DNA of 7,293 bases, from contig URWB01000110.1 in the NCBI GenBank assembly GCA_900551415.1, positions 1 to 7,293 on the forward strand, written 5' to 3'. Source of the stretch: an uncultured Eubacteriales bacterium (GTDB taxonomy: Bacteria; Bacillota; Clostridia; Peptostreptococcales; Anaerovoracaceae). Below are positions 6,264-7,293 of this stretch, piece by piece; the stretch's first letter is position 1, and each line of letters begins with the position of its first letter. Below the pieces are notes generated by a model, which was not told the origin of the DNA, ran no database searches, and saw only the letters and a program-made list of their open reading frames with translations. The position numbers were made by a program, and so were the translations under genes.

Positions 6264-6340
6264 GTATTTACAACAGCCACTACAAAGGCTAGATTGTATT
6301 TACAACAATTGTTTAGAAAAAAGCTTGTAGTGACTACAAA
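6264..6340. repeat. Cluster of TTGTA/TACAA operator-like repeats
   Basis: GTATTTACAACA occurs twice as an exact 12-nt direct repeat (6264-6275 and 6296-6307), 32 bp apart. The second copy is part of the inverted repeat TTGTA-TT-TACAA (6294-6305). It is followed by the palindrome AACAATTGTT (6304-6313) and by the perfect 15-nt palindrome TTGTAGTGACTACAA (6325-6339). A CACTACAAA half site lies at 6278-6286. The arrangement looks like a multi-site operator, possibly for a GntR-type or other dimeric regulator. No gene for such a factor other than the PucR-type protein is in the window. Confidence 0.6.
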
Positions 6341-6420
6341 TGGAATCTTTGAGACAGGAATGCGCGGCCTTATTATGGGGAAATGCATTTTTTTACGGAT
6401 TTTCGGTATTATGCACCCTC

Positions 6421-6449
6421 TCGACATCGTCAGAAAAAAATGATAGAAT
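6421..6449 (+). promoter_or_regulatory. Predicted sigma-A promoter of the sensor gene
   Basis: TCGACA (6421-6426) and TAGAAT (6444-6449) are spaced by 17 bases and each differs from consensus at one position. The -10 lies 83 bases upstream of the ATG at 6533, leaving room for a leader that contains the stem-loop at 6487-6514. Confidence 0.55.
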
Positions 6450-6486
6450 AAAGAAAGTTTAGAAAATGCTAAGATGAGTACACAGA

Positions 6487-6514
6487 GGCAGATCAGTTAT
6501 AACTGCCCGATCTG
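6487..6514 (+). promoter_or_regulatory. Leader with mutually exclusive stem-loops before the sensor gene
   Basis: CAGATC (6489-6494) can pair with GATCTG (6509-6514), while GGCAG (6487-6491) can instead pair with CTGCC (6503-6507). The core CAGTTATAACTG (6494-6505) is a perfect 12-nt palindrome. The structure ends a few bases before AAGGAG (6518-6523), the ribosome binding site of the gene at 6533. It could be a DNA operator or modulate ribosome access. No U-tract follows, so it is not an intrinsic terminator. Confidence 0.4.
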
Positions 6515-6532
6515 AGGAAGGAGAAGCGGAGA

Positions 6533-7293
6533 ATGAACAAAAATCGGACGCTTTTGTCTAAAATCCTGTTGATTTTAGGCATGAGCGCAGTTGTATTCAC
6601 CTGTTTTGCGGTTTTCACAGAAATGAAATATGATATCAATTTTATAGAATACATCCGTTACTCCATGCCATATTCAGAAGAAGAATATGCTTATATGCGA
6701 AATAAGGGGACTATTATTTATTCTCCGGACAGCAATGCGCCGCCGTTTTCTTACATTGATAAGGTAACCGGAAAATATGAAGGGTTGATTATTGACTATA
6801 TGTCATCAATTTCCATTGAAAGTGCCATGTCGGTAGTATGTCAACCGATGCCGTGGGGCGAAATCTTTGACCAACTGCGGCAAAAAAAGTTGATACCAGT
6901 GACTTATATCGGACAAAGGAGAGGGAAAAAGATTTCCTGTTTACGCAGCCAATTTATAGCATGATCGGAACCATCGTTGTCACAAATGAAGATATACAAG
7001 AAAAGGAGGAGCTTTCAGGGAAAAGAATTGCTGTAATCAAGGATGATTTCGCACAGGAATTACTGGAAAAAGAGAATCAACAAAACAGAATGCCTAAGTA
7101 CAAGCTGCTCATTGTCAAGAATATCGAGGAAGGTCTTAAGAAGCTGACAAATGGAGAAGTCGAAGGTGTAGCAGGCGATGAACCGGTGATTGACTACTTG
7201 CTCAATAAACGAGATGATAAAGGAAGCTTTCATACCTTGAGGGAACCACTGTTTCAGCGTGGGAATGGCAAAGGAAAAAGTAGCAGCGCAGGT
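6533..7293 (+). CDS. Membrane-anchored SBP_bac_3-type sensor protein, frame-interrupted and cut by the window end
   Basis: The first frame gives a short basic N-terminus, a membrane span at about residues 11-28, then an extracellular region with EEEYAYMRNKGTIIYSPDS, NAPPFSYID and GKYEGLIIDYM, the beginning of a type 3 periplasmic-binding-protein domain. That frame ends at 6962-6964 after an unrelated tail. From 6889 the -1 frame continues the domain: VDTSDLYRTKEREKDFLFTQ, YSMIGTIVV, LSGKRIAVIKDD, a GEVEGVAGDEPVIDYLL segment, and onward past 7293. The break coincides with A AAA AAG at 6883-6889. Such domains behind an N-terminal anchor usually belong to sensors with a C-terminal kinase, GGDEF or similar output, which would lie outside the window. 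RBS AAGGAG is at 6518-6523. It could be a true pseudogene, a base-calling error, or a recoded gene. Confidence 0.8.
6883..6889 (+). other. A AAA AAG slippery-type heptamer at the frame break
   Basis: The zero frame reads CAA AAA AAG at codons 117-119, so A6883 AAA AAG is in the phase required for -1 slippage, the same heptamer as in E. coli dnaX. After a -1 slip, reading resumes at GTT (6889-6891) and continues the binding domain to the window end. I see no clear upstream Shine-Dalgarno-like stimulator at the usual distance and no strong downstream hairpin. A one-base loss from an A8 run is therefore an equally good or better explanation. Confidence 0.6.

Larger units (their letters stand above)
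6034..6532. other. Regulatory intergenic region between divergent genes
   Basis: These 499 AT-rich bases separate the PucR-type regulator (minus) from the membrane sensor (plus). I see no convincing gene. A 65-codon frame at 6246-6443 lacks a ribosome binding site and overlaps the repeat cluster and the sensor promoter. The region holds a promoter for each direction, a cluster of TTGTA/TACAA motifs and a leader stem-loop. A weak 5-bp inverted repeat (TCTCC 6195-6199, GGAGA 6207-6211) is also present but unremarkable. Confidence 0.7.

Noticed and set aside
6246..6443. 65-codon + strand frame in the regulator-sensor intergenic region
   Set aside because: There is no Shine-Dalgarno before its ATG, its composition looks like translated AT-rich repeat DNA, and it overlaps the operator-like cluster and the predicted -35/spacer of the sensor promoter.

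Overview
The window looks like a chromosomal segment from a Firmicute, most likely a gut-type clostridium. The grounds are strong GGAGG ribosome binding sites, an unfused pyrB-pyrI pair, a C_GCAxxG_C_C-type small redox protein, a PucR-family regulator and a membrane-anchored extracellular sensor. This is a judgement from gene content, not a phylogenetic result. The left end (about 1-1100) looks GC-rich and the right end (from about 6050) clearly more AT-rich.

Layout. On the + strand, 1-1098 holds the 3' end of pyrB (aspartate carbamoyltransferase catalytic chain), pyrI (its regulatory chain) and a small cysteine-rich C_GCAxxG_C_C protein. A stem-loop at about 1116-1147 ends this unit and lies between convergent transcription units. 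On the - strand, from 4691 down to 1187, a tight four-gene operon reads: creatininase-family amidohydrolase, a 28-residue single-span membrane peptide, a sodium:solute symporter (SSS/PutP-like), and a PLP-dependent class I/II aminotransferase. The intergenic gaps are 16, 9 and 0 nt, which suggests translational coupling. Just upstream, also on the - strand, a PucR-family regulator (6033-4891) has its own promoter and terminator. The 199-nt gap between regulator and operon carries a good promoter, two copies of an A/T-tract repeat 31 bp apart, and related inverted repeats.

The 499-nt AT-rich region 6034-6532 separates the regulator from a divergent + strand gene. It contains promoters for both directions, a dense cluster of TTGTA/TACAA motifs including one perfect 15-nt palindrome, and a leader stem-loop. 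The right-hand gene encodes a membrane-anchored protein with an extracellular SBP_bac_3-type ligand-binding domain. It is interrupted by a -1 frame change exactly at an A AAA AAG heptamer and runs off the window.

Working model (inference): the symporter and its micropeptide import a small nitrogen compound, the creatininase-fold enzyme opens a cyclic amide or hydrolyses a related C-N bond, the aminotransferase moves an amino group from the product, and the PucR-type protein controls the operon. From remembered family alignments, the enzyme keeps creatininase metal ligands but not all of its substrate-lid residues, and the transporter lacks PutP's proline-site residues. The true substrate may therefore be neither creatinine nor proline. 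This operon is the most promising candidate for an undescribed system.
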